Assembly: GCA_028823415.1 (NCBI GenBank)
Contig: JAPKBL010000003.1
Coordinates: forward strand, 1-64,000
DNA: 64,000 bases
From: Mariniblastus sp.
GTDB taxonomy: Bacteria > Planctomycetota > Planctomycetia > Pirellulales > Pirellulaceae
Direction of reading: 5' to 3'
The notes beneath the pieces were generated by a model, which had not been told where the DNA came from, did no database searches, and was given only the letters and a program-made list of their open reading frames with translations. Positions 19,701-27,858 of the stretch are shown piece after piece. Every line of letters starts with the position of its first letter. The first letter of the stretch is position 1. A program made the position numbers and the translations under genes.

Positions 19701-20441
19701 TTTTTCCAAGCAAATCCGGATTCGGCGATTGAGTATTTATCCAACGGGAAATTCGGCGATTACGGAAAGTTGCGGGCGGGGGCCAAAATTTTATTCCCAG
19801 CCAATAATCACGATTTCAGGATTGGTATGACACCGGAGGGTACTGAAAAGTTCCAAGGGGAATTTGGCCGTGCCAGTGCATGGAGAAGCGTACTGACAGC
19901 CGAAGAAATCAATAAGCTCTATGGAATGGATCGAAATCAAGTTCTGGATGCGAATTGGAAGGTTGAAATTTCAAATCTTAAACCGATCGAAGAAACGTCG
20001 GTTGAGACCGTTAGTAAAAAACAAAAAATTAGTGAGCCATTCGTATTCGAAAATTCATCGAAGCTCAAGTTCACCAATGGTCTTACGCTCGAAGCCTGGA
20101 TCAAGCCGAGTCGTGTGGGAGTTGGTCGAATCTGGGACAAAATTACTCCCGGTGGTGGCCCTGGTTTACTGCTCGACCTGCATGGAGGTTTGCGTTTCGT
20201 CTGTGGCAGTGTGGTTCGGATGGCGGATCGAAGCCCGCCAGCGGGGCAATGGTCTCACCTTGTCTGCACCGCTGATATGAAATCGGGGCAGGTACGTTTT
20301 TATATCAACGGCGAGCCTGCCGGCGGAGATTTTGCTGATTTGCAGCAAGTTGATGAATCTGAGGATTTGGCCGTGCTTGCTGCATGGTCAAGTGTCGCGA
20401 ATGCTTTGTTCAATTACGATGAATGTGTAACCAAACGGTAG
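16749..20441 (+). CDS. PSCyt1/DUF1549/DUF1553 (PSD1) cytochrome-type protein with two LamG-like domains
   Basis: A large exported protein of the kind that is abundant in Planctomycetota. After a signal-like hydrophobic segment comes a one-heme c-type site (CFLCHGPD, PSCyt1), then DUF1549 ([63 protein letters not shown] with a second CxxCH). A LamG/concanavalin-like domain follows at about 450-610, then DUF1553 ([44 protein letters not shown]), then a second LamG-like part at about 1070-1215. ATG 16749 (1230 aa) places the signal segment correctly; ATG 16683 is also in frame. It is followed 7 bases on by the DUF1501 gene, its standard partner. The pair is thought to work in periplasmic breakdown of complex polymers, but its biochemistry is not established. 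Confidence 0.9.
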   Translation: [1230 protein letters not shown]

Positions 20442-20448
20442 AGAGCCA

Positions 20449-21897
20449 ATGAACTATCAATGCACAGGATATGCAGCCAGCGCTGGAATGTCTCGCCGTC
20501 GTTTTCTCAACCAATTTGGAATGGGATTGGGGGCAGTTGCCTTAAGTGATTTGGTGAAAGGGGATTTGGCCGCCGATGATAGAAAGGGAGGTGCAATGGA
20601 TCGGTTGCATCATCCGGCAAAAGCCAAACGCGTGATTTTTTTGTTTCAAAGCGGTGGTCCATCCCAGATTGATCTTTGGGATCACAAGCCGCATTTGAAT
20701 AAGATTCAGGGAGAGCAGTTACCTGAGTCGATTCGTAAGGGGCAGCGGCTTACGGGAATGAGCGGAAACCAGTCGAGTTTTCCGTTGGTTGGTTCTCCGT
20801 TTAAGTTTAAACAGCATGGAGAGTCAGGGCAGTGGATGAGCGAGTTGCTGCCTCACACGGCCGGAATTGCCGACCACATGTGTGTGGTTAATTCGATGCA
20901 CACCGAGGCGATTAATCATGGCCCGGGGGTGACGTTTTTACAAACAGGATCGCAATTTCCAGGTCGCCCGAGTATCGGCGCTTGGCTAAGTTATGGACTG
21001 GGCACTGCCAATCGGAACCTTCCGTCGTTCGTGGTGATGGTCACCAAGAATAAGGGGGGGCAACCGCTGGTTTCTCGTCTCTGGGGAAGTGGCTTTCTTC
21101 CGGCGCGTCACCAGGGAGTGCGATTTCGATCCGGAAAAGACCCAGTGCTGTATTTAAATAACCCGGCAGGTATCGACCGAGCCAGTCGGAAGCGAATGTT
21201 GGATGCGATCGATGCCCTGCATCAAATGCAATTGGAAAAACAGACTGATCCATTGCTGGAAACGAGGATAGCTCAACACGAATTGGCTTTTAATATGCAA
21301 GCATCGATTCCGGATGTTGTCGATGTGTCCGGGGAGTCAAAAGAAACCCTCGAGATGTATGGCCCGGATGTTCAGAAACCTGGGTCCTTTGCAGCTAATT
21401 GTCTCCTGGCTCGCCGGTTGGCTGAGAAGGACGTGAAATTTATTCAGCTCTACCATCAAGGGTGGGATCAGCATGGCGGACTCCCCGGGGGAATTCGTAA
21501 TCAGTGTCGTGAGACCGACCAACCCTCGGCGGCGTTGGTGAAAGATCTAGCGGCCCGCGGGATGTTAGACGATACGCTTGTCGTTTGGGCGGGGGAGTTT
21601 GGGCGAACCAATTATTGCCAGGGTAAATTTAGTGGTGGCAATTTTGGGCGAGATCATCACCCGCGATGCTTTTCGCTTTGGATGGCTGGTGGTGGAGTAA
21701 AGCCGGGTGGCCAACACGGAAAAACCGATGAGTTTGGTTACAATGTCGTGGAGGATGGAGTGCACGTGCATGATCTTCAGGCAACCATGTTGCATTTGCT
21801 TGGAATCAACCATGAGCGCCTGACCTACCGTCATCAAGGGCGAAGGTATCGGTTGACCGATGTGCATGGAGAAGTTGTCCAGGGAATTCTTGCTTAA
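20449..21897 (+). CDS. DUF1501 family protein, Tat-type signal
   Basis: A 482-residue exported protein of the alkaline-phosphatase-like DUF1501 family. The N-terminus has SRRRFLNQFGMGLGAVALSD, a twin-arginine signal. Family marks: KRVIFLFQSGGPSQIDLWDH, LPHTAGIADHMCVV, HGPGVTFLQTG, WDQHGG, TLVVWAGEFGRTNY, GRDHHPRCFS and LHLLGINHERL, with Asp/His residues in the positions expected of the metal site. It starts 7 bases after the stop of the PSCyt/DUF1553 gene and is surely co-transcribed with it. The reaction is unknown; in planctomycetes such pairs are numerous and differ in their appended domains. Confidence 0.92.
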   Translation: MNYQCTGYAASAGMSRRRFLNQFGMGLGAVALSDLVKGDLAADDRKGGAMDRLHHPAKAKRVIFLFQSGGPSQIDLWDHKPHLNKIQGEQLPESIRKGQRLTGMSGNQSSFPLVGSPFKFKQHGESGQWMSELLPHTAGIADHMCVVNSMHTEAINHGPGVTFLQTGSQFPGRPSIGAWLSYGLGTANRNLPSFVVMVTKNKGGQPLVSRLWGSGFLPARHQGVRFRSGKDPVLYLNNPAGIDRASRKRMLDAIDALHQMQLEKQTDPLLETRIAQHELAFNMQASIPDVVDVSGESKETLEMYGPDVQKPGSFAANCLLARRLAEKDVKFIQLYHQGWDQHGGLPGGIRNQCRETDQPSAALVKDLAARGMLDDTLVVWAGEFGRTNYCQGKFSGGNFGRDHHPRCFSLWMAGGGVKPGGQHGKTDEFGYNVVEDGVHVHDLQATMLHLLGINHERLTYRHQGRRYRLTDVHGEVVQGILA

Positions 21898-21919
21898 AAA
21901 CGGTCAACAGCCGCCGTGA

Positions 21920-23629
21920 CTACCCGAAAACGGGTTCTCTTCCAGCGGCATTGATTCGAAGGCGTTTGAATTCGTCGTTAGCAAAGTGTTCATCGAGATA
22001 GGCAATCTGCATGCGATGCCCGGCTGGACCGGCTGCGGCGGTGTCGACGCAGAGCGTTGCCATACCCCAGCGTCGATCGAACGGCGATTGATTGACGTGA
22101 AGCGTTTGTATTTTATCGAAGAACGTGATGCTCGTTTTTCGGTAAAAGATACCGCTGCGATAGACCACTTCGTTCGATCCTCTCGCGTATTGCATGGATC
22201 TGCCTTTCTTGAAAGCGTAAAGCAGAAAGATCGGCAGCAAGAGGGCGCCCGGAATCCAACCCCACGCGAGGGAGATCGGCAGTCCAATTAAGCCTAGCAT
22301 AGCTGACTGGATGCAAGAAATTCTGATTAGTCGTTGCGTTGTTTTTGGTGAAACGGTTTTGAAGTCAAAATTCGTTTCATCCCAGAATAGATCAGGCCGT
22401 AGACTTTGCATGATGACAGCGACGCGGTCTTCTGCAATGACGGGAATGAACCATCGCTTGGAGATTGATTCTGTCGAATTTTCATTCTGGCTTGAATCTC
22501 CGCCAGCGGTCTCAATCCTAATAGCCGCCATTCCCCACCATCGCATCAGTAAGGATCGATGAATACTAATGAATTGAATTCTTTGCACCGGAATCGAGGC
22601 GCTTACCTTGGTCCAGAGACCGCAACTAATGCGAAGGTCGTTCCCATTTCGCTGAAGCTGGTAGCCATAGAATCGAAGGACATACCAGCCAACCCCCAGC
22701 AGGCGTATCAGCGCTAAAACGGTCAGAATAGCGAGCAGCGAAAGGCCGAAGACGACCAAGGGGGATTGAGGCGTCTCTGTTACCTCAGTTGAATCGACAG
22801 AGCTTCTGATTAAATCGGCGATCCCTTTGACAGAGAAATTAAATTTATCGTTGGTGAATTGAAAGAAAATACCCAAGGAAATGCTGACCAATACCATTCC
22901 GCGATTGCTCGCCAATCCAGCTTTGAATAACCAAGAGAGCGGAATCTTCAATAAATTTTCGGGGATATTGGGTGGCACATTGGCGGAGGGCAGCGACTGG
23001 CCGTCTTCCATCGCGGGGGATTCCCCAGTTGGATTGTTTGATTCGAGGTGTGCGGGGCTTTCAAAAATTGCAGACCTCAGTGAGTTCATTTTATCGACTG
23101 AGAGCACACGAAGAACCGCCTCGGGTTTGGTGCCACTGGCGGTTTCGATTTTTACTTCGGCAACTTTAAAAAGTCGGTGTAACGGATTTTGTACCGAGTC
23201 GATATTTTGAATCCTCGCTAATGGGACGGTTCGGATATTGCGATTGAAAATCCCTTCGCGGACGATGAGTTGATTGTCGGAGATGCAATATCGCAGCGTG
23301 AAATAGCTGAAAATTGAATGAAGGAGGGTCGGGATAATAATTACTGCGGAGATGATTAGCAGAAAGCCTTGACCCTCGGTTGCACCGTAAAAAAGGCCGA
23401 TCAAAGCAGGGACGATGTAAGTTTTAGCATGGGCCAGAAAGTCGAAAATCAGTGACGTCGGATGAAGGAATGACATCTGAGCCGGAGGCACTGACGGTGT
23501 TTTGTCTCCGTCGGCTTGAGCGACAGGCTCCTGCAAACGCGTCGTTTCAAAAATTGTTTGTCCGTCCTCCAAATTTCCAGAGGGCGTTCGTTGCGGATCA
23601 GATTCCGGAGGGTCCACTTCAAACGACAT
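21920..23629 (-). CDS. YdbT-like membrane protein with three bacterial PH (bPH2/DUF304) domains
   Basis: A 569-residue integral membrane protein. Three repeats of the bPH2 pattern are visible: about residues 120-170 (GIFNRNIRTVPLARIQNID), about 345-400 (CGLWTKVSASIPVQRIQFIS) and about 490-545 (GIFYRKTSITFFDKIQTLHV). Each ends in a Val-x-x-x-Thr-Ala-type strand. Hydrophobic pairs lie between the domains (about 70-105, 235-260, 290-325, 440-475). Its start overlaps the end of the upstream 187-aa partner by 11 bases, so the two form the YdbS/YdbT pair known from many bacteria. Members have been linked to resistance to some secreted toxins in Bacillus, but the function is unknown here. It is convergent with the DUF1501 gene. 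Confidence 0.85.
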   Translation of the reverse strand: MSFEVDPPESDPQRTPSGNLEDGQTIFETTRLQEPVAQADGDKTPSVPPAQMSFLHPTSLIFDFLAHAKTYIVPALIGLFYGATEGQGFLLIISAVIIIPTLLHSIFSYFTLRYCISDNQLIVREGIFNRNIRTVPLARIQNIDSVQNPLHRLFKVAEVKIETASGTKPEAVLRVLSVDKMNSLRSAIFESPAHLESNNPTGESPAMEDGQSLPSANVPPNIPENLLKIPLSWLFKAGLASNRGMVLVSISLGIFFQFTNDKFNFSVKGIADLIRSSVDSTEVTETPQSPLVVFGLSLLAILTVLALIRLLGVGWYVLRFYGYQLQRNGNDLRISCGLWTKVSASIPVQRIQFISIHRSLLMRWWGMAAIRIETAGGDSSQNENSTESISKRWFIPVIAEDRVAVIMQSLRPDLFWDETNFDFKTVSPKTTQRLIRISCIQSAMLGLIGLPISLAWGWIPGALLLPIFLLYAFKKGRSMQYARGSNEVVYRSGIFYRKTSITFFDKIQTLHVNQSPFDRRWGMATLCVDTAAAGPAGHRMQIAYLDEHFANDEFKRLRINAAGREPVFG

Positions 23630-24182
23630 AGTCGTCTCGTTTTTGAGTGATTATTTGATCTCTTAGCTCGGTAGCTGTCGTTTGACAGAGTCCAGTTAGA
23701 ACCACCGACGAATTCTGTGTGCCGGCGGTATGGACGACCAACGTGCCGAGACCAAAAGATCTTTGAATGGGCCCTTGGGATACATCGGCGTGCTGGACGC
23801 GGCCGAGCGGAACTGTAATCTGGTGTTGCCAGAAAACACCTTGATGAATTTCAAGTCCCTCGTCGTCGAGTTTCCAAGATGTGTGACGATAGCTGACCGC
23901 TGGCCATCGCCAAGCCATGCCAAAAAGAAAGGTGATAACCAAACAAACTGCAAAGAAGATTGAGAGCCACGCGATGTCAAATCCGTTGTTGAGCCACCAT
24001 ATTACAAGAAAAACAAAACCGCCGGCCGTTATGAACGTGGCGGTAATTGCTCGTGTTACCTGTTCATACCTTATGTTCGCTGGTGCAAGTTTCATGAATG
24101 ACATTTGCAAATCAGTCAATTCGCGACCTATCTCGGGAGAGACAGTTGCATCCGTTAGTGGGTGGTCAGTAGTCAAAAGCAT
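23619..24182 (-). CDS. YdbS-like PH domain membrane protein
   Basis: A 187-residue protein with two membrane segments (about 47-65 and 70-90) followed by one bPH2/DUF304 domain: LDDEGLEIHQGVFWQHQITV, PLGRVQHADVSQGPIQRSFG, LGTLVVHTAGTQNSS. It is the first gene of the PH-domain pair, and its last bases overlap the start of the YdbT-like gene. The ATG at 24182 is the best start. A strong inverted repeat lies about 75-115 bases upstream and may regulate the pair. Confidence 0.85.
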   Translation of the reverse strand: MLLTTDHPLTDATVSPEIGRELTDLQMSFMKLAPANIRYEQVTRAITATFITAGGFVFLVIWWLNNGFDIAWLSIFFAVCLVITFLFGMAWRWPAVSYRHTSWKLDDEGLEIHQGVFWQHQITVPLGRVQHADVSQGPIQRSFGLGTLVVHTAGTQNSSVVLTGLCQTTATELRDQIITQKRDDYVV

Positions 24183-24257
24183 TCCTCGGAGGAGTTTGGT
24201 CGATCGTCGCCCATCATTTACTTTGCTGCGATTGGGGTGACGTAAAATTGCGTCAAG

Positions 24258-24298
24258 CCGATCTTTATTGTAGAAAAAATAAGATCGGTTAATAACCG
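24258..24298. promoter_or_regulatory. Two overlapping inverted repeats upstream of the PH-domain pair
   Basis: A stem of 11 pairs with one bulge: CCGATCTTTATT at 24258-24269 and AATAAGATCGG at 24278-24288, with an A-rich loop. Overlapping it, CGGTTA and TAACCG (24286-24298) flank a single A. There is no T tract in the transcript sense, so I favour an operator or RNA leader structure over a terminator. The assignment is tentative. Confidence 0.35.
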
Positions 24299-24408
24299 AG
24301 AGAACTTCTAATAATTAAGATTATTAAGGGAGTTAGGCTGAGAGAGTAAGTTTAGGTAGGGGCCTGTGCGATTTTGCGTACATTTTTTGCTAATGAGCGT
24401 TGGTCGAT

Positions 24409-25251
24409 TTAGTGCTTTAGGCCGTAAAATTCCGCCGCGTTCAGGCCCATGATTTTTTCGCGCTCCCCCTCGGATACCCCTCCAATGCACTGAATCATTG
24501 CGTCAAATACGTCCTGATACGAACCGGCAAGTTCGCAAACTGGCCAATCACTTCCAAACATGCATCGTTCTGATCCAAAATGCTCGATTGCCGCGTCTAC
24601 GTAGATTTTTAAATCTTCCGGTGTCCAGGTGTTCCAGTCAGCCTCGGTGGCGAGACCAGATAATTTGCACCAGACATTGGGGTGTTTGGCAGCAAGTTTG
24701 AAATGCTCGATCCAGCCCTCCAGTTGATGGTGTTTGATTTGCGGTTTGGCAAGGTGGTTGATGACCAGTTTCAGGTCAGGGAATTTTTTTGCGAGCGTGG
24801 AAGCGTGCTTTAAGTGTTTGACATAAAAAAGGAGATCGTAAGGGACATTGTATTTCTCGAGTACTTGTAGCCCTCTGAGAATATCGTCGCGAAGGATGAA
24901 ATCGTCATCGGGTTCATCTTGAACCACATGCCGAACTCCAACGAATTTTGAATTTTCTTTGAGTCGTTCGACTTGAGCTTCACAGTCGGGACTGGCGAGA
25001 TCGACCCAGCCAACAATCCCGGCGATCCAATCGTGGGATTCAGCGAGGCCAAACGCCCACTCGTTTTCCAATAGATCATGTTGGGTCTGGACGAAAATCG
25101 TCTTGTCGACGCCAGTCGCATCGATCTGCGGCTTCAAATGCTCAGGTAAAAAACTCTGGCATATTTTATCAAGTTCAGCATCTTCCTGCCACGAATAATC
25201 AAATTGCGAGAGAGAGCGATCCCAAAAATGATGGTGCGAGTCGATGATCAT
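24409..25251 (-). CDS. Amidohydrolase-family sugar lactonase (L-fuconolactonase/L-galactonolactonase type)
   Basis: A 280-residue COG3618-type lactonase that hydrolyses aldonolactones. HHHFWD at the N-terminus supplies the first His pair, WIAGIVGWVDL and VGVRHVVQDEPDD are family blocks, VINHLAKPQI and WCKLSGLATEADW lie in the barrel, and MFGSDWPVCEL carries the active-site Asp. Length is normal. It lies downstream of the aldo/keto reductase on the same strand (69 bases), so the lactone made by that enzyme would be its natural substrate. Related L-fuconolactonases also cleave L-galactonolactone. A role in L-galactose oxidation is inferred from the gene set, with L-fucose as the alternative. 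Confidence 0.88.
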   Translation of the reverse strand: MIIDSHHHFWDRSLSQFDYSWQEDAELDKICQSFLPEHLKPQIDATGVDKTIFVQTQHDLLENEWAFGLAESHDWIAGIVGWVDLASPDCEAQVERLKENSKFVGVRHVVQDEPDDDFILRDDILRGLQVLEKYNVPYDLLFYVKHLKHASTLAKKFPDLKLVINHLAKPQIKHHQLEGWIEHFKLAAKHPNVWCKLSGLATEADWNTWTPEDLKIYVDAAIEHFGSERCMFGSDWPVCELAGSYQDVFDAMIQCIGGVSEGEREKIMGLNAAEFYGLKH

Positions 25252-25320
25252 CCGAAGGGCCTTTGAGTAGCAAACGCGTTGGGGGTTAATAAACTCAGGA
25301 AAGGAAATAGTCGTTAGATT

Positions 25321-26259
25321 TTAAATCGCGTCGGAATTTTCAGAAAGGCATTCGACGTAAAACCAGTTGTGGATCGGAGCTAAAATGTCCTGGACTTCCT
25401 TGACGAGTTGCTCGTCCAGCGGTTCCTGCATCCATTCACACCATTGTGCCACTCTTCCGGGGTTGGCCGATCCGGTTATGCAAGTGGTCATGTTTTCGTT
25501 TGCAATCGAAAATTGAAGCGCAAGTTTGGCGATGTCAATGCCCGCGGCGGTACAGTGTTGAGCCGCTTTCTTGCAAATATCCCGGACCTCACCGGTGGCT
25601 TTATGCCATTCCGGGAGTGGGGCGTTGGTTAATAATCGGGCGCTGAAGGGCGCTGCATTCATGATTCCAATCTGGTTGGCCTGCATCTCGCTAACCAAAT
25701 CTTGGAGCATGGTGTTTTGAAGGGTGTAGTGATTGTACGACAGAATGACATCGATTTCTGAATGAGCCGCTGCCTCGCGAAAGATCTTCATGGGGTAGCC
25801 AGAGACTCCAATGTGTTTGATCTTTCCGGCTTCTTTTAATCGGTAGAGCTCGGGAATGGTCTCATCCCAGATCTGTTGCATATCAACAAATTCAATGTCG
25901 TGGCAGAGAATGATGTCGAGGTAATCGGTGCGCATGCGTTCCAAGCTGATGTCGACACTCTCGCGCACACGTTTCGCTGAGAAATCAAAATGAGAAGGAG
26001 CGTAGCGGCCCAGTTTGGTGCCTAGGTAATAGCTCTCACGGGGAATGCCGTCCAACGCAAATCCAAGTAAGGACTCCGAAAGTCCGCGCCCATAATAGGG
26101 AGAGGTGTCAATGAAATTCATTCCATGGTCAAGTGCGACGTGTACGCTTTTGACCGCTTCGTTGAGATCAATTTTTCGAAACTCTGCTCCGAGAGAGGAG
26201 GCGCCGAATGAGAGCACGGAAATGTCCATGCCCGTATTGCCCAGTCGTCTTTTTTTCAT
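25321..26259 (-). CDS. Aldo/keto reductase, L-galactose dehydrogenase-like
   Basis: A 312-residue NAD(P)-dependent aldo/keto reductase. The catalytic tetrad is visible: Asp and Tyr in MNFIDTSPYYGRGLSESLLG, Lys in YLGTKLGRYA, His in LCHDIEF. The order of blocks (HFDFSAKRVRESVD, YLDIILCHDIEF, VILSYNHY, LPEWHKA) is strikingly like plant L-galactose 1-dehydrogenase, which turns L-galactose into L-galactono-1,4-lactone; L-fucose dehydrogenases are close relatives. It heads the leftward arm of the cluster with the lactonase behind it. The start is ATG 26259 within a divergent 332-base region shared with the rightward genes. Confidence 0.88.
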   Translation of the reverse strand: MKKRRLGNTGMDISVLSFGASSLGAEFRKIDLNEAVKSVHVALDHGMNFIDTSPYYGRGLSESLLGFALDGIPRESYYLGTKLGRYAPSHFDFSAKRVRESVDISLERMRTDYLDIILCHDIEFVDMQQIWDETIPELYRLKEAGKIKHIGVSGYPMKIFREAAAHSEIDVILSYNHYTLQNTMLQDLVSEMQANQIGIMNAAPFSARLLTNAPLPEWHKATGEVRDICKKAAQHCTAAGIDIAKLALQFSIANENMTTCITGSANPGRVAQWCEWMQEPLDEQLVKEVQDILAPIHNWFYVECLSENSDAI

Positions 26260-26591
26260 GTCACTTTGTTTAAAAAGGTGAGAGTCTACCAGCCCTTATC
26301 TTAGGCCATTTGCGCAGCGGCGAAAGTCGCCACAACAATAGAAACCAAACGAACAGCCGTTAAGCCGCTGGTTATTGTTAATGTGAATCTGTTTTAAAAT
26401 TGAAGAAATGTAAGGTGACGGACATCTTTTGTTAGATTGTCGATTTTGTTTGGGACCCGTTTGCTCTATGCCAAATCAGACACGCGATGTTTACTCTGGG
26501 CCGCCAAGGTGCCTCGCAGAACCGAAGCAATCGGGCTAGAATTGGAAATCTACAAAACAGCTAAAACATTCATCTGAGCGAGTCGGTCACT
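26260..26591. promoter_or_regulatory. Divergent control region of the L-galactose-type cluster
   Basis: 332 bases between the aldo/keto reductase and the first zinc dehydrogenase, without a gene. It contains GGCGA-AAG-TCGCC (26319-26331), and an inverted repeat of AACAATA...ACCA (26334-26347) with TGGTTATTGTT (26369-26379). These are good operator candidates for a repressor acting in both directions. No -10/-35 pair is convincing by eye. Confidence 0.4.
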
Positions 26592-27725
26592 GTGTCTGAA
26601 ATCATTAAAGCCCTGAGATTAAACGGATCCGAATATATTAACCCGGCGGCACCCGAAGGATCGGTTACCCGAAACCTTGCCGTCGAGTCTGTCACGTTAG
26701 AGGGACCGCAACACGGTGAAGTAATGGTCGAACCTATGTTCGTCGGGATCTGTGGTTCGGACAATAGTGCCAGTACCGGTAAACCGAATTTCACTTGGGT
26801 TGAACGACCAAGGACGATTGGGCACGAGGCTAGCGGTCGAATTGTCGGTTTTGGACCGGACACAGAGGGAATCAACGGCCTCCGGCTAGGGGACATTATT
26901 TGCATTATCCCTATGCGAGGTTGCGGCGATCTGCGTTGTCGAGGTTGCGGGCGCGGCCGTCCAAATTATTGCCGGAAGAAAAAGATATTTGGTTTCCATC
27001 GCGATGGAGCGATGGCGCAGAGAATGATTGTCAATGTTGGGCGATGCATGCCGTTGGCAGATGGACTATCTCCCTTGCAGGGGTCGGTGGTGGAACCACT
27101 GTCTGTTGTCGCTCAAGGCGTGCATCGTAAAGCCAACATCCAACCGGGTATGGATGTCGTAGTCTCTGGTTGTGGCATCATTGGTTTGATGGCAGCGGAA
27201 CTGGCTAGAGCGGCCGGTGCGCGGGTTGCTGTTACAGGTGTTGAGCGAGATCGGAATGTTCGTTTGAAACTAGCCCATGAACAGGGGTTTATTCCAATCG
27301 TAGTATCCGAGGAGAATCCATTGCATGAACAACTTGCCTCTGGAGTGGAGGATCTTCAGGGGAGGAGATTTGGCGATGCGTATGAGCAGGGAACCGTCGA
27401 CTGCCTTATCGAATGCTCGGGTTTTCCACCCGCCCTGGGGACGGCAGGTTTGTCGGTTCAACTGGAGGGACACATTTGTGTGATCGCTACGTTTGGGTCT
27501 GATGTCACCTTTGGTGCGACCGCGTTTACGCGATCAGGGCAGTCCATGCAGGGTGTGATGGGATCCAATCGCGAGGACTTTGAAACGGCTCAGGCTTTAT
27601 TGCAACGGGGCGTTTTTCCGGTGGATGTTTATTCACAGCAATATTCATTTGAACATGCTGTCGAGGCAATGGAAGAATCGATCATGGCAAAAACTCCCAA
27701 GGCAATTCTCGCTATCAACGGATAA
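26592..27725 (+). CDS. Zinc-dependent MDR-family sugar/polyol dehydrogenase
   Basis: A 377-residue medium-chain dehydrogenase. Catalytic-zinc ligands are Cys in FVGICGSDN and His-Glu in TIGHEASG; the structural-zinc loop is GCGDLRCRGCGRGRPNYC, with four Cys but a Cx4C first pair instead of Cx2C. The Rossmann motif GCGIIGLMAAELARAAGA follows, then late blocks of the family. The start codon is GTG; there is no strong ribosome site. It opens the rightward arm of the cluster. Its role could be oxidation of the aldonate or of a side product; the second MDR gene downstream is the better L-galactonate 5-dehydrogenase candidate. Confidence 0.85.
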   Translation: MSEIIKALRLNGSEYINPAAPEGSVTRNLAVESVTLEGPQHGEVMVEPMFVGICGSDNSASTGKPNFTWVERPRTIGHEASGRIVGFGPDTEGINGLRLGDIICIIPMRGCGDLRCRGCGRGRPNYCRKKKIFGFHRDGAMAQRMIVNVGRCMPLADGLSPLQGSVVEPLSVVAQGVHRKANIQPGMDVVVSGCGIIGLMAAELARAAGARVAVTGVERDRNVRLKLAHEQGFIPIVVSEENPLHEQLASGVEDLQGRRFGDAYEQGTVDCLIECSGFPPALGTAGLSVQLEGHICVIATFGSDVTFGATAFTRSGQSMQGVMGSNREDFETAQALLQRGVFPVDVYSQQYSFEHAVEAMEESIMAKTPKAILAING

Positions 27726-27858
27726 ATAAAATCTCAGCTTCGAATATTGATCAGCAGGATGTGCGAAATCTGCCTTGTTGATTTACCGAAGATTTTCATG
27801 AGCATCAGTCATCAGAATCCACCCATTGGATTCAAGTTTAAAATAGGAATGACCAACA

